Below, piece by piece: positions 25,790-36,930 of a stretch of 64,000 bases of DNA (its first letter is position 1; each line of letters starts with the position of its first letter). Under the pieces are notes generated by a model. It ran no database searches and was not told the DNA's origin. It saw only the letters and a program-made list of their open reading frames with translations. The translations under genes were made by a program, and so were the position numbers. Origin of the DNA: Fasciola hepatica (lineage: Eukaryota; Platyhelminthes; Trematoda; Plagiorchiida; Fasciolidae); the NCBI GenBank assembly GCA_948099385.1, contig CANUEZ040000024.1, positions 21,588,001 through 21,652,000 of the forward strand. Reading direction: 5' to 3'.

Positions 25790-26201
25790 TGTAGTGACCT
25801 CGATCGTTTTGAGAAAATGACTATTTTCTGGACACCATTTTGGATCTATTTTCTCCACGATCTTTTCTGACGTTTGACATTGACCTCAGTGTTCTCCGGT
25901 TGCCTACGTTTTACTGGACTGACTTTTCCGAGGTTTCCGTCGACCTCGTTTCAAACCACTTTCACTTTCGTTCGTTCGCTCGCGGTTCGCTCTCAGCACA
26001 GCCGTCGCGTTTCGTTCCGTTTTCCGTTCGGTGTATTTCTCGTATCGGTACTGTTTCGGTGCCACGATATATAGAATACACCTCGCATCTGCAAACCGAC
26101 TTACGTCTTCTCTATTCGTCCGATAGAGGGGATATCGTTGGTATTCGCTGCTAGACCCGATAGGAGACACGTTCGCCAGCCGCACCCGAACGTCTTCTAT
26201 A
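25790..26201 (+). repeat. 5' LTR of the gypsy element
   Basis: Starts TGTAGTGACC and ends TTCTATA. A TATA-like GATATATAGA sits near 26066 and could set the transcription start. The sequence is identical to 31060-31471 by eye. Confidence 0.93.
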
Positions 26202-26202
26202 T

Positions 26203-26217
26203 TGGTGAGCCCGAGAA
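26203..26217 (+). promoter_or_regulatory. primer binding site (tRNA-Trp-like)
   Basis: TGGTGAGCCCGAGAA begins one base after the 5' LTR. The first 12 bases match the complement of a eukaryotic tRNA-Trp 3' end (TGGTGACCCCGA) with one mismatch. CsRn1 elements are known to use tRNA-Trp. Confidence 0.75.
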
Positions 26218-26334
26218 CTTCCAGAACCTCCTGGATTATTCGCCCGCTCGGTGAGTCTGTGATTTATCGCTGTTTCACGTCCTCCTTTCGTTGCACGATA
26301 TATATTTTTTACGATATATTATCGCAACGTAGCC

Positions 26335-27198
26335 ATGTCAGAGGATAAGGCGCAGCTCGACACAGATCTCACTCTGTCTGCGGTTGCCTTTAAACCAGTG
26401 GCGTTTATCCCCCATGATCCAGAGGTTTGGTTTGCAGCCTTAGAGCTGCAGTTTGAGGCACGTAGGATTGTTGGCCAACGCCAACGATTTTCCTATGCCT
26501 TAGAGGCTATTCCAGGTGATGTTATCGCCTCGGTGAGGGATTTGGTATTAAATCCTCCTCAAGTGCAGCCGTACGATCGGCTTAAGGAGGCTATACTACA
26601 ACATTTCCTTCCTTCTCGGGAGGAACGGCTACGTCAGCTACTAGCACGGCACCCCATAGGTGATACTAAACCCAGCCGCCACCTAGCTCATCTCCGGTCT
26701 TTGGCAGGGCCCGCCGATAAGGATTCGGAGATAGTTAAGGAACTGTGGTTGGATTCTCTACCCTTCCACGTTCAGACCACCGTTACTGCTCTCCTCGAGG
26801 ACTCGTCCTTGGAACGAGCAGCCGCCGTGGCTGACAAAATCGTCGCACGTGTCGGCAGTGGGGCTAATCCCCTCATTGCCACGACATCGCGAAATCCTAG
26901 GGGTGTCGACCTGGATGAATCGCCGGAGAGGCCTCGGCACTCTCGATCCATCCAGCGCCGCCTGTCCTTCAAGGACAGAGTCGAAATACCTACACCTCGC
27001 AGTAGCCCACGTAAACAACGGCACGGACGGGCGCCCTCCACTGCCCACGTCCGCCGTGAATCCGCCTCACCTGCCTCATCCAAACCCGATCATCCTACCA
27101 GCGGCTTTTGTTGGTTCCATCGCGTTTTCGGACCAGCCGCCCGTAGGTGCAGACAGCCGTGTTCATACGCGGCGGGAAACGCCACTGCCGGCGAGTAG
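26335..27198 (+). CDS. gag: Gag polyprotein of the gypsy element
   Basis: A 287-residue structural protein that would form the retrotransposon particle and bind its RNA. The start is the first ATG after the leader (MSEDKAQLD). The N-terminal two-thirds has the usual gypsy Gag features: a [15 protein letters not shown] stretch, [12 protein letters not shown] and a downstream HLRSLAG. Then comes a basic, Ser/Pro/Arg-rich linker. Near the C-terminus there is one zinc-knuckle-like motif, C-x2-H-x9-C-x3-C (FCWFH...RRCRQPC), instead of the usual C-C-H-C. This C-H-C-C order is characteristic of the CsRn1 lineage. The stop TAG at 27196-27198 lies inside the frameshift hairpin, and the frame overlaps pol by 52 nt. 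Confidence 0.93.
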   Translation: MSEDKAQLDTDLTLSAVAFKPVAFIPHDPEVWFAALELQFEARRIVGQRQRFSYALEAIPGDVIASVRDLVLNPPQVQPYDRLKEAILQHFLPSREERLRQLLARHPIGDTKPSRHLAHLRSLAGPADKDSEIVKELWLDSLPFHVQTTVTALLEDSSLERAAAVADKIVARVGSGANPLIATTSRNPRGVDLDESPERPRHSRSIQRRLSFKDRVEIPTPRSSPRKQRHGRAPSTAHVRRESASPASSKPDHPTSGFCWFHRVFGPAARRCRQPCSYAAGNATAGE

Positions 27199-30100
27199 AA
27201 GCGGCCGTACTCGCCGGCAATCAGTCTCAGGTTGGCCGTTTATTTTACGTGCATGATTCGTGCACTAATGCTAGGTTCCTAGTCGACACTGGGGCCCAAG
27301 TTTCTGTCTTGCCGGTTGGTAAAGACAAGCCACGAGCTTCTCTGCTTCGGCTGTCAGCGGCGAATGGTTCCTCCATTCCTACCTACGGCACGAGACAACT
27401 TGCGGTCAACCTGGGACCACGACGACGGTATCTGTGGACGTTCATTCTTGCGGATGTTCCCACAGGCATACTGGGAATCGATTTTCTGCAGCACTATGAA
27501 TTACTTGTTGATTCACGTAGGCTGCAGCTTATCGATCCTTCGTCGGACATTAAATTTACGGGTACTGCAGCTCGAACAGATGCACACCGAATCACAGGAT
27601 TGTTTTCTAACATCCCGCACGATTTTCAGTCTTTGTTTATTAAATTCCCCATATTGACTAAACCATTTGAAGAGATAGAGACAGTGACCGATCGTGTGGC
27701 ACACCACATTGTCACTAACGGACCACCAGTCACGGCACGACCTCGCCGACTGGCACCGGACAAATTGGTTTTCGCCAAACGTGAGTTTGACACTTTACTT
27801 TCTAAAGGTATTGTTCGTCCTTCTCACAGTCCATGGGCCTCACCTCTACACATGGTTCTTAAGAAAGATGGCGTTAGCTGGCGACCATGTGGCGACTATC
27901 GCGCACTAAATTCGGTTACCCGTTACGATAGTTATCCGATACCCCACATACACGACATCACGGCATCACTTCACGGCACGACTGTATTTTCCAAGATCGA
28001 TTTGGTGCGAGCCTATCACCAGATCCCAGTCGCCGCTGAAGATGTCGAGAAAACCGCTGTCACGACTCCTTTTGGTTTGTTTGAGTTCCTACGTATGCCT
28101 TTTGGTTTGCGAAATGCTGCTCAGACATTCCAGAGGTTTATCGATAGCATTACACGAGACTTGGAATTTGTTCACGTCTATATCGATGACTTGCTAATCG
28201 CATCGTCGAGCGTAGATGAACATTTCCAACATTTGACGCTACTATTTCAACGTTTGTCCGAACATCGAATAGTAGTCAATCCTGATAAATGTGAGCTTGG
28301 CAAACCGGAACTTGTGTTCCTCGGCCACAAGATCACTCGAGAGGGTATTAAGCCTTGCGAGGATAAAGTGCGCGCTATTTTAGATTACGCCGTACCGTCC
28401 TCAATCAAGGAGCTCAAGGCATTTTTGGGGTTAGTTAACTTTTATCGTCGTTTCATACCCCATGCTGCTGAACGTTTGCTTCCATTAACTGACCTACTTC
28501 GTGGCAATCCACGTAAGTTGTCGCTTACGGATGCCGCACGCGTAGCGTTTTCGGAGATTAAGGCGACATTAGCTCAGACCACGCTCCTCATGCACCCAGT
28601 TCCATCCGCCACGCTAAGCATAGCGGTGGATGCATCCGACTTTGCCATCGGAGCGGTCCTGCAACAGTCTGTTTCTGGGATATGGCAGCCATTAGAGTTC
28701 TACTCTCGACGCCTCAATCCCACGGAAACCAAATATAGTGCTTTTGGTCGCGAACTGCTGGCTGCATATAATGCCGTTAAGCACTTCCGCCATGCAGTCG
28801 AGGGTCGATATTTCATCCTCTTTACAGACCATAAGCCTCTGACGTATGCATTGCATACTAAGTCTGATCGTTACTCTCCACGAGAAGTCAGACATTTAGA
28901 CTATATTTCTCAGTTCACGACTGACCTTCGACACGTTAAAGGTGAGTCGAACTGCGTTGCAGATGCTTTGTCGCGCATTCCGCTTAATGCCATTAAATCT
29001 CCGGTTTTAGACATCCCTGCCATGGCTGCCGCACAGGCACAGGATTCTTCATGTATGGAAGCAGCTCAGTCATCGTCGCTACAGTGTCAGTCCGTACCTC
29101 TAGCCACCAGTGCTGGGACTATACTCTGCGACATGTCTACTGGTATACCTCGACCAGTCGTACCCTCTGCATATCGACGTCTCGTGTTCGATACCCTTCA
29201 TGGACTCTCACATTCAGGCATCGCAGCCAGTCTCCGATTAGTAGCTGCACGATACGTCTGGCCGTCCATGAATAAAGATGTTCGTATGTGGGCAAAACAG
29301 TGTCTACAATGTCAACGATCTAAAGTGCATAGGCACGTAGCTTCGCCTATCGGTACTTTTGCTACGCCTGATGCTCGCTTCGATCATATTCACGTAGACA
29401 TTGTGGGTCCATTGACCCCATCACACGGGTATACCTATTTACTAACGTGCATCGATAGATTTACGAGGTGGCCCGAGGCTATTCCCATCTCTATCGTCAC
29501 GGCCGAATCAGTGGCTCGACATCTGATAGAACGATGGATAGCTTCATATGGTTGTCCTTCCACAATCACTACCGATCGAGGGCAACAATTTGAGTCCGAT
29601 CTATTCTCTTCATTAACTCACATGCTGGGTACGGAACGCATTCGCACGACCGCGTACCATCCGGCATCGAATGGTTTAGTCGAACGTTTTCATCGCCAAC
29701 TCAAAGCGGCCCTTAGAGCACACGAGAGCCCCGACTGGTACGAAACGTTACCGCTAGTTCTGCTTGGTATCAGGACTTGCATAAAGGCAGATATCCAATG
29801 TTCCGCCGCAGAGCTTGTCTACGGCACGACATTACGACTGCCTGGGGAATTCTTTACGCCACGGAGTACAGATTCACTTGCCGTACAGACTTACGTTCAT
29901 CGTTTGTCTACGTACATGCAAAATCTCGCTCCGGCGCAGACTCGAATGCAGCGACGACAGGTTTTTGTTCCGACCGAACTCGAAACTTGTTCGCATGTAT
30001 TCATTCGTGTTGATTCGGTACGGAAACCATTACAACAGCCTTACGAAGGTCCATTTCGCGTGATTTCTCGTCACGATAAGACCTTTAAGGTTGATCGACA

Positions 30101-30497
30101 CGGTCGCGTCGATACCGTTAGCATCGATCGTCTCAAAGCCGCGTACGTTGATGATAGCGTGTCGCCCGCTGACATGAGATTCGATGTTAACCCTGCACCG
30201 CCTGTTGACGACACTTCCGTGTCACGTCAAGGTCTGCAGTTAGCGTTGCCTGCTACGACTTCGAATGAGGCTATCGTCTCACGTTCAGGACAGCACCCAG
30301 TTGGTACTGCTACGACTTCGAATGAGGCTATCGTCTCACGTTCAAGTCAGCAGCCAGTTGGCCCTGCTACGTCCTCGAATGAGAATACTGTCTCACGTTC
30401 AAGTCAGCAGAGCACGCCTACGCACCCGTCCGTGAATGAGGCTCCCGTCTCACGTTCCGGTCGGAAGATCGTTTGCCCAGCACGTTTTCGCGACTAG
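27147..30497 (+). CDS. pol: Pol polyprotein (protease, RT, RNase H, integrase) of the gypsy element
   Basis: About 1116 codons, open from just after a TAG at 27144. There is no suitable ATG at its start, so it is made as a Gag-Pol fusion by -1 frameshifting. Counting from 27147: protease with DTGA at residues 47-50; reverse transcriptase with [11 protein letters not shown] and the catalytic YIDD at 345-348; RNase H beginning IAVDASD (D495); integrase with a H-x3-H-x29-C-x2-C zinc domain (H685, H689, C719, C722) and an intact D751, D810, E846 triad with 35 residues between the last two. The C-terminus has Ser-Arg-rich 19-residue repeats ending [15 protein letters not shown]. All key residues are present. 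Confidence 0.95.
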   Translation: MQTAVFIRGGKRHCRRVEAAVLAGNQSQVGRLFYVHDSCTNARFLVDTGAQVSVLPVGKDKPRASLLRLSAANGSSIPTYGTRQLAVNLGPRRRYLWTFILADVPTGILGIDFLQHYELLVDSRRLQLIDPSSDIKFTGTAARTDAHRITGLFSNIPHDFQSLFIKFPILTKPFEEIETVTDRVAHHIVTNGPPVTARPRRLAPDKLVFAKREFDTLLSKGIVRPSHSPWASPLHMVLKKDGVSWRPCGDYRALNSVTRYDSYPIPHIHDITASLHGTTVFSKIDLVRAYHQIPVAAEDVEKTAVTTPFGLFEFLRMPFGLRNAAQTFQRFIDSITRDLEFVHVYIDDLLIASSSVDEHFQHLTLLFQRLSEHRIVVNPDKCELGKPELVFLGHKITREGIKPCEDKVRAILDYAVPSSIKELKAFLGLVNFYRRFIPHAAERLLPLTDLLRGNPRKLSLTDAARVAFSEIKATLAQTTLLMHPVPSATLSIAVDASDFAIGAVLQQSVSGIWQPLEFYSRRLNPTETKYSAFGRELLAAYNAVKHFRHAVEGRYFILFTDHKPLTYALHTKSDRYSPREVRHLDYISQFTTDLRHVKGESNCVADALSRIPLNAIKSPVLDIPAMAAAQAQDSSCMEAAQSSSLQCQSVPLATSAGTILCDMSTGIPRPVVPSAYRRLVFDTLHGLSHSGIAASLRLVAARYVWPSMNKDVRMWAKQCLQCQRSKVHRHVASPIGTFATPDARFDHIHVDIVGPLTPSHGYTYLLTCIDRFTRWPEAIPISIVTAESVARHLIERWIASYGCPSTITTDRGQQFESDLFSSLTHMLGTERIRTTAYHPASNGLVERFHRQLKAALRAHESPDWYETLPLVLLGIRTCIKADIQCSAAELVYGTTLRLPGEFFTPRSTDSLAVQTYVHRLSTYMQNLAPAQTRMQRRQVFVPTELETCSHVFIRVDSVRKPLQQPYEGPFRVISRHDKTFKVDRHGRVDTVSIDRLKAAYVDDSVSPADMRFDVNPAPPVDDTSVSRQGLQLALPATTSNEAIVSRSGQHPVGTATTSNEAIVSRSSQQPVGPATSSNENTVSRSSQQSTPTHPSVNEAPVSRSGRKIVCPARFRD
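27174..27219 (+). promoter_or_regulatory. -1 ribosomal frameshift signal (slippery site plus hairpin)
   Basis: In the gag frame the heptamer G GGA AAC (27174-27180) fits the X XXY YYZ rule. After a 5-nt spacer (GCCAC) comes a perfect 12-bp stem, TGCCGGCGAGTA (27186-27197) with TACTCGCCGGCA (27208-27219), closing a 10-nt loop. The gag stop is in the stem. A -1 slip here enters the pol frame, which is open from 27147. Confidence 0.9.
30249..30440 (+). repeat. 57-bp tandem repeats in the pol C-terminus
   Basis: Two nearly perfect 57-bp units starting GCTACGACTTCGAATGAGGC are followed by a diverged third and partial fourth. A weaker copy precedes them. Each unit encodes a 19-residue block around NEAIVSRS. 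Confidence 0.85.
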
Positions 30498-31059
30498 GTC
30501 AAACACGATCTTAACCATTGCACTTCGCAGTAATAACTTTCGTGTTTATCGTTTCGACACGATTTAACATACCTCATTAGTTATTACTGTATTCTAGTCA
30601 AGTCCATTGCGGTTGCTACACCAGTTTTTCGTTTCTTTTTGTTTCATGGAACCTCGCCATATGGTACGCTTCGCTGGTCCCACGAAATCTGGAGAATTTT
30701 GGCACCAACGTTTGCATTCTGGATCGGCCTTGTCGTTCTCGTTCCTGCCCATTTACGAACCTATCGATTTGGCTTCCGGATATCATATTGGTTAACGGTT
30801 ACCCGACACTGGACGTTATTGGTGTGGCACACCTTGATGACGATTTACGCAACCGACGTCATTGGCAACGAATCTGGTTTACGCTCGACCACCATCCTAC
30901 GGTTCCTGCATACCACGGATTTTGCCCGTCAGCATCCTACAGCACAGCTACATTCACGTATTTTGCACGCATTCGCGCACACGAATACCGTTTGTATGCC
31001 ATGTCCTCCTTGACATTTTTTTTTTCGAAAGCTTTCCGTGCTTTCTAGCGGGGGGCTGC
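30498..31059 (+). other. 3' untranslated region of the gypsy element
   Basis: Several overlapping frames (up to 124 codons at 30639-31013) are open, but none has an envelope-like or other recognisable domain. It ends with AGCGGGGGG at 31047-31055, a plausible polypurine tract four bases before the LTR. Confidence 0.6.
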
Positions 31060-31471
31060 TGTAGTGACCTCGATCGTTTTGAGAAAATGACTATTTTCTG
31101 GACACCATTTTGGATCTATTTTCTCCACGATCTTTTCTGACGTTTGACATTGACCTCAGTGTTCTCCGGTTGCCTACGTTTTACTGGACTGACTTTTCCG
31201 AGGTTTCCGTCGACCTCGTTTCAAACCACTTTCACTTTCGTTCGTTCGCTCGCGGTTCGCTCTCAGCACAGCCGTCGCGTTTCGTTCCGTTTTCCGTTCG
31301 GTGTATTTCTCGTATCGGTACTGTTTCGGTGCCACGATATATAGAATACACCTCGCATCTGCAAACCGACTTACGTCTTCTCTATTCGTCCGATAGAGGG
31401 GATATCGTTGGTATTCGCTGCTAGACCCGATAGGAGACACGTTCGCCAGCCGCACCCGAACGTCTTCTATA
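31060..31471 (+). repeat. 3' LTR of the gypsy element
   Basis: 412 bp, reading identically to the 5' LTR, followed by the target duplication ATGT. Confidence 0.93.
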
Positions 31472-31829
31472 ATGTTCTGATCGCTGAGCTTGGAGTTTAG
31501 ATCGCAAACGTTTCATCACCAGTGCATGTGCGCTGTTGGTAGTGATCTCTTATATTTATAGGTTTGTCATTAGTCCTGACCTTGAGCTTCGTAGAAGACG
31601 TTGTGCCCCAGGCTCGACGTTTGTTTTTCGGCTTCGCTTCTGAGAACTTGACCTTTGACCTTTGATGGTTGACGTCCCGTTTGGTGAGCTTGAATTCTTT
31701 CGCTTTGTGGTGTTGTTTCCATTTTTGATATTTGAATTCTCGGCGAGTCAAATCCGATGATGTATGAGTGTAAAAAAACTCAGATTCAATAATACGGATT
31801 GAATGATTTTGATCCACTGATTCCACTTC

Positions 31830-32440
31830 TGACGTTCTTGATTAGTTCAACTATCTGTTCTTCATCCGACTGTACACGTGATCCAGTTCAATATGTCTAT
31901 TGACTGAGTTGTTTGAAGAGTACCAGGCTTCCAAAAACTCCCTTGCGTGCCTCGTGGTTGCTTGATACAAAATTCTACCGTCGTCCAGATTAAACTTGCG
32001 TTCTTCTTGATCCTCATGGAAGGATATGAGAGAGAATGGGTCATGTCTATTCGTGGCCAGTTTATGCCCGTGCATTCGAGTGGCAACTTTTCTTCCGGTT
32101 TGACCGATGTAGCATTTGTCTCAGTCCATAGACTTGACTTTGTTTATAACGCTTCTTCTTTCTTCGGTTTTAGGTTGTTCTTTTGGTTTTGATATGAGTT
32201 TTCTCATGGGTTTGGTTGGTCTGTGGGCAACTGATATGTCTTGGGATTGAAGCAATCTTGCAGTTGTTTCAGAGACATTTTTGATGTATGGTAGTGTGAA
32301 CCTTTGTTCGCGTTCAACGCGCGATTACTTTTTTTGGACGTGATTGTTTTACCACGTCGTGACTTTGGCTCTCGTTTTTGAATTCTCGTGATTTCCCACT
32401 TGAGGTTTTTTATGTTTGTAAAGTTGTTCACTTCATAATC
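31830..32440 (-). mobile_element. Penelope-like element relic, third family (GIY-YIG)
   Basis: The minus strand reads VINKVKSMD, a stop, then DKCYIGQTGRKVATRMHGHK, the GIY-YIG signature. LISFHEDQEERKFNLDDGRI, ATTRHAREFLEAWYSS and SVNRHIELDHVY follow, ending the protein near 31851. Upstream (32200-32350) TLPYIKNVSETTARLLQ is the usual sequence linking RT to endonuclease. Frameshifts and a stop inactivate it, and the RT core was not found. Confidence 0.8.
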
Positions 32441-33164
32441 CAGTATCGTAAAACTTTAGGGATCGACCTTGTTCTGGTGGTTGGATTTCTCTGAATTGGC
32501 TACGCTTTCCCCGAACTGCGACCATACAAATGCAAAGAAATATGACTGGAACTACATCTGCGAAAAAAACATAGAGTGAAACAGTTTGCAGGTCAAGAAA
32601 CCCCTACTGTGTGGACGTAGAAGCGGACTGCCTGGGGTTTCTCTTGACGGTGGGAGAATTTATTGCACTTCATTGAGCAGTTATCGTCCGTCTAAAATAG
32701 GCAGCCCCGGCCGGGAAGATGTTGCCTCTTGCACGTTCCGCTTGCTCCAATGGGTGCATCGGACAAACTTGGCGTCCTGCGCCTTCACAAAGTTGGACTC
32801 AGGTCAACCACAATGCTATTGGTCCAATTCAAAACTGCCGATCAATTCGGCCCACGTTTGTGGACACCGATCACGCTCCTAGTAGCGTGATCTTCAGCCT
32901 ACGTCTCGTCGGTGGCCGGATCAAGGTCAAAGGCAACGGCCCTCTTTAGTTGCTGCTGGACGATAACCATTGATTTGTTTTCCAAACGGAATTATCCACG
33001 AGGTCATCTATGTAGTCCAATGGCCAGGAACCAGATGAACGATGGACAGAGATCACGGAGGCCCGATTTGGGGTTGCCCATCCAACCCAAGGACCAAGAA
33101 CCAAACAAAAACAAAAACGATGGATATCTGCATCTTCAATCAAACTGATAAAAACTCCCAAATA
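32441..33164. other. no recognised gene
   Basis: May include more of the Penelope relic, but I could not find its RT motifs. Overlapping frames of 71-98 codons at 32586-33161 show no domain. Confidence 0.3.
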
Positions 33165-34830
33165 GACTCCTCCAAATTACAAATACGATGAGGCACAATG
33201 ATGCCTTAGACGCCAACTGGTTGACAGCCTGAGAAACAAGTGTGCGCACTGATGGACTGCGAAGTGCAAGAAGGTGAAAAAAGTCTACGGTGATCGGCAA
33301 CAGCCGCCACCTATTCAGTCTCATTATAAATACCGGTCCACAAAGCAAGGGGTTTGCGAATCGATCGAAGGGATGAAAGGTGACCGGTTCTCCTGTGCAA
33401 ACCACAGAGGAATAAGTCTGACGAACATCACATCTAAACCGTTCGCTGGTATTATCGTCTACCGCCTACTTAACACTTGCGAACAGTGATCGCGCAAAGT
33501 CTAGTCTAGTTTAGACCTCGTAAAGGTTATATTGATCACTTTTCACTCATCGACAAAGTTAGACACAGACACCTTCCGTAGGTTCATTATCCCAGTGTTT
33601 ATAATCTAAGAACGGCCTTCGACTCAGTCGATCGCACAGTTCTCTGATGCTGGCTCTTGTTAAAGGGTGTATCAGAGAAAATCATTTCCATCATAAAGTC
33701 CTTGCACATGAATATCCGAATCCTAGTTCGGACAAGATCATCTTTCACTTGAGTTCCTCACGAGAAGTGGTGAGTGTCAGGGTTGTCCGTTTCTCCATCT
33801 GTCTTTAACTATATGATTGATATGATCCTCTCGTTAAGCGAGGATAGAGGCACTGAACGTTTTCCGGGTGGAAAAGAGACGAAATGTGAATATGCAGACT
33901 ACACTGTTCTTCGGACTTTAGATTTAAGTAGATTGTGAGCTTCCGCGGACAGCTCGAACGACTGTGCAGCAATGTCCGCTATGTGTTTTGCACTCTTAAA
34001 GTACAAGGTGCTGTTACAGGATTGGGTTGGTCCTACATCAGACCTTTCAGTATCTGAGCAAACTATACACCTGGTAGACAAGTTCGCTTATCTGCGCAGC
34101 TACATTCCATCTGAAGGTCGAATATTGGATGAAGTGTATTTGCGCATACAGGAGGCGCGTTTAGCATTTGCCAATCCGAGCTATCTGTAGTGTCGACATG
34201 ACATCCGTTTATCTATCAGGCCTGTGCTTCTGTATGGTTCAGAAACATGACCACTGCGAGTGGACCATATACGAAGATTGTTGGCATTTGAATACCATTT
34301 TTTTATAACTGCCAGAATCTGGTGGAAACACCGCACAAACAATGCTGAGGTTCGATGGAGAGTCTTGGGTTCACGAATCAAATCATTAGATGAAATACCT
34401 GAATTCATCAGGCTAAGATGGTCGGGACGTGTGTTGCGCATGTCCCCAGACAGGATTCCTCGGCGCACATTGTTCGCTGAGGCGTGCAACGGTCGGAAGA
34501 CGAGTAAGGATGGGCAGTCCATGACATGGAAGGTATGAAAAGTCTAACCTGTGGATTTGACCATGTGGGGCATGTTAGACTTCCTGGGTGAGGTCCAAGA
34601 GACCCCCATCCACTCAGTGGTAAGATGCCCTGGAGGACATGGCTCGGTATCGCGATCAGTGTATCTACAAACTTTCTCGATCGACTTACAGGTGTGACTT
34701 GTAGTGCTTCTACTACTCTTCTCATACTTTTGTCTCTTTAATTATTTTCGGTTGAGGCTCCCGCGGAAAGATACCAAAATCACTGCAACCAGTAACCGGT
34801 TAACGGTTGTCTGAACCGAACTGAATGAGG
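33165..34830 (+). mobile_element. LINE copy, decayed (RTE/SR2-like RT), near-twin of the 14.6-16.5 kb copy
   Basis: The same order of RT fragments as the copy at 14.6-16.5 kb. From about 34010 to 34600 the two are almost identical in DNA (for example KYKVLLQDWVGPTSDLSVSE and RIPRRTLFAEACNGRKTSK). The same in-frame stops replace Trp. The 5' part (33200-33900) has more differences and frameshifts. The 3' untranslated end runs to about 34830. Confidence 0.8.
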
Positions 34831-34847
34831 ACAAAGCGGATTCTGAG

Positions 34848-34982
34848 GCGCGTAGTTCAAGAAGCAAATAATAGTTACGTAGTGTCGGTGCTTGAGATTT
34901 CAAAGCGAACGTAATAACCTGCTCCATTACTTGACCGCGGAGTTCGTCCACACTCTTTTCGGCGCGGATATGCAATAAGACT
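34848..34982 (-). CDS. possible exon next to a LINE, unknown protein
   Basis: The open minus-strand stretch encodes RAEKSVDELRGQVMEQVITF followed by ALKSQAPTLRNYYLLLELRA, which is strongly protein-like and helical. An acceptor-like AAAG or TGCAG precedes it, but no clear donor is visible before the LINE 3' end at about 34830. The exon may be cut short by the insertion or belong to a repeat. Confidence 0.35.
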
Positions 34983-34990
34983 TTAAACAT

Positions 34991-36380
34991 TCAAACTGCA
35001 CTAAAAAGACGACTGTAAGCAGTTTGATCGAGTGAAGGAATAACAGTTTCCACTTGATGATTCGCAAATCAAATCCGACAACAAAATATGCTTAAGTATG
35101 GTGGAAGGGGCATATATCATGCAGTCTTAGAGGTCCACTAAACCTTCAGGGATAACTGGTAACTATGACCAAAGGATTAGGGTGGTGAACTAAATAAGGT
35201 TCCACTCCAATACGTTATGCTTGGTAACGAGTTGGACAATGGCAGATTATTGTAAACCATCAAAATCTAACTCCAGGTGGCCAGGTTAGAACCTCGTAGC
35301 CATGGAGGTATATCAGTCGGCCATCGGCGGTCAAAATCGACCGCATACACGCTATTCCTATCAATTTCGCTTTATCCCATTTTCCAGGTGTCCATCATTG
35401 GCATCTACTGTAATTGGAATTGGCAGTAGGTAGTCAGATGACTACCTGATTAAAACTAGCCGCATTGCAGAGATGAGGCAGGTTCAACTGGTATGCATGG
35501 TCAAAAGTTTGGATTTCATGAGGTATGCGTTATCGTGAGCCAGTAAAAATGAATTTTCGAGTTAGATAAACCAAAATATGGAATGAAATGCATGCAGAAT
35601 TTTTATCTAATCAGGGAGGGAAAACATCAGGCACTCCAATTGTTTGTCTCCTTTTGATGATAAATAGCCAGAGAAGTTGTATCTCGTCATCAAATTTCGC
35701 TAAGAACGAGAATCAGAGACAAAGTCTATGGCCTTCAGAATTTTAGACTTAAATATTATGGTGGTCATGTGTTCAGTTACCCGTGGCAACCGCCTAGCCA
35801 TGCATTGTCAAATAAATTGTCCAATGAAGAAAATTAATTCGGAGCTGGGTGGAATGCTAATCCCAGTTAGATCGGTCACAAAAACAATGGTGAATAAGGC
35901 AGCTAACAAGACAAGAATAACTAAGCGTTACGATGGCAACCTAGTGAATATAAGAAAAGCACACAGCTAACCAATGTGCACAAAATAATTCATTGCCGGT
36001 TACCACTGGGAAAAAGGTCACGAGACAAAACAATAACCCTCATCCCATTAAAATGCATCTAATCTTTTGAGATGTTTTCTTCGCGAAGGAATGATACCAA
36101 TAGCGTCCACAATTGTTTTAATGTGTACAAACGGTTTGCGTGGTTGTTATGCACCTCAGCATACCTCCTTATGGTCGGAGGTGGATGTCTCGGGCTCCGA
36201 GATGGCTACTTGCCCAGAACAACTCTCGAAATGCTCCCAAATGACCGCGCGTCTCAAACAGCCTCTACTGGGAAAATCCTACTCACTGCTTTCTCATGGC
36301 GGAGGTGTGCCCACTAAATTGAGAGCACAAAAGCGAATGGCCGGCGATTTCCAAGGGGTTAAGTGACTGATATTCAGTCC
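34991..36380. other. no recognised gene
   Basis: Frames of about 80-100 codons at 35728-35970 and 36067-36366 carry no motif. Nothing supported. Confidence 0.3.
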
Positions 36381-36389
36381 AGGGGAGAT

Positions 36390-36662
36390 GGCTAAACCGT
36401 GATTCCAAGCCAACCACGTGCGGTGTATCAGGTGTACAACACTATGCTCACCGGCCTCTGGGGCGGCGATGTGTACTGCGCACCCAGGATGTCTGGCCTC
36501 ATCCGAAGGACGTATGAACTGAGAAGTCTGTCACATGTTTCCAGAGGGCTACGAGATCCTCATGTCAAACTACTGCCCTGTAAGTTAGACATTCCGGTCA
36601 AAGGCTCGTGGTCGGACCTCTTAAGTCAACCCCCTATTTCGGTCTGGGCTACCGGGTAGTAT
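36390..36662 (+). repeat. unclassified interspersed repeat, copy 2
   Basis: The plus-strand counterpart of 10690-11040, with the same frame kept open and shared residues (QPRAVYQVYNTMLTG, then CAPRMSGLIRRTYEL). Confidence 0.6.
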
Positions 36663-36875
36663 TCAGCTCACAGGCTTACGTGAAACAGAAGTGACAACGT
36701 GGAGACCAAACCATGACATGGCTTTGTGCCTGTCAAAGTCGTGCTTTGTGGAGGTTATGTTGTGACAAATTATCTTCGAACTCCCGAAAGATTTTTCCGT
36801 GAATCTGCATGTTTATTATTATGCTTTACGTTTTTGCATGGCATCACGCTTCTGTACTTTGTACAGATTTATCAG

Positions 36876-36878
<3 letters not shown>

Positions 36879-36927
<49 letters not shown>
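36879..36927. repeat. (AT)n microsatellite
   Basis: About 49 bp of pure AT. Confidence 0.95.

Positions 36928-36930
<3 letters not shown>

Larger units (their letters stand above)
25790..31471 (+). mobile_element. intact CsRn1-like Ty3/gypsy LTR retrotransposon (5682 bp)
   Basis: Two 412-bp direct repeats that read as identical bound the element, flanked by the 4-bp duplication ATGT (25786-25789 and 31472-31475). Inside, in order, are a primer site, gag, pol in the -1 frame, a non-coding stretch and a G-rich tract before the 3' LTR. The 4-bp duplication, tRNA-Trp-like primer site and C-H-C-C Gag knuckle match what is known of the CsRn1/Kabuki lineage first described in Clonorchis. Identical LTRs and unbroken frames suggest recent insertion and possible activity. 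It lies downstream of the decayed Penelope relic at 31.8-32.4 kb (minus strand), probably within its 3' region. Confidence 0.93.

Noticed and set aside
25840..26154. 104-codon frame repeated in both LTRs (also at 31110-31424) and a 93-codon antisense frame
   Set aside because: Identical only because the LTRs are identical; no coding signature, and it spans regulatory sequence.
26758..27083. Antisense frames of about 100 codons in gag
   Set aside because: Shadows of gag caused by its GC-rich codon pattern.
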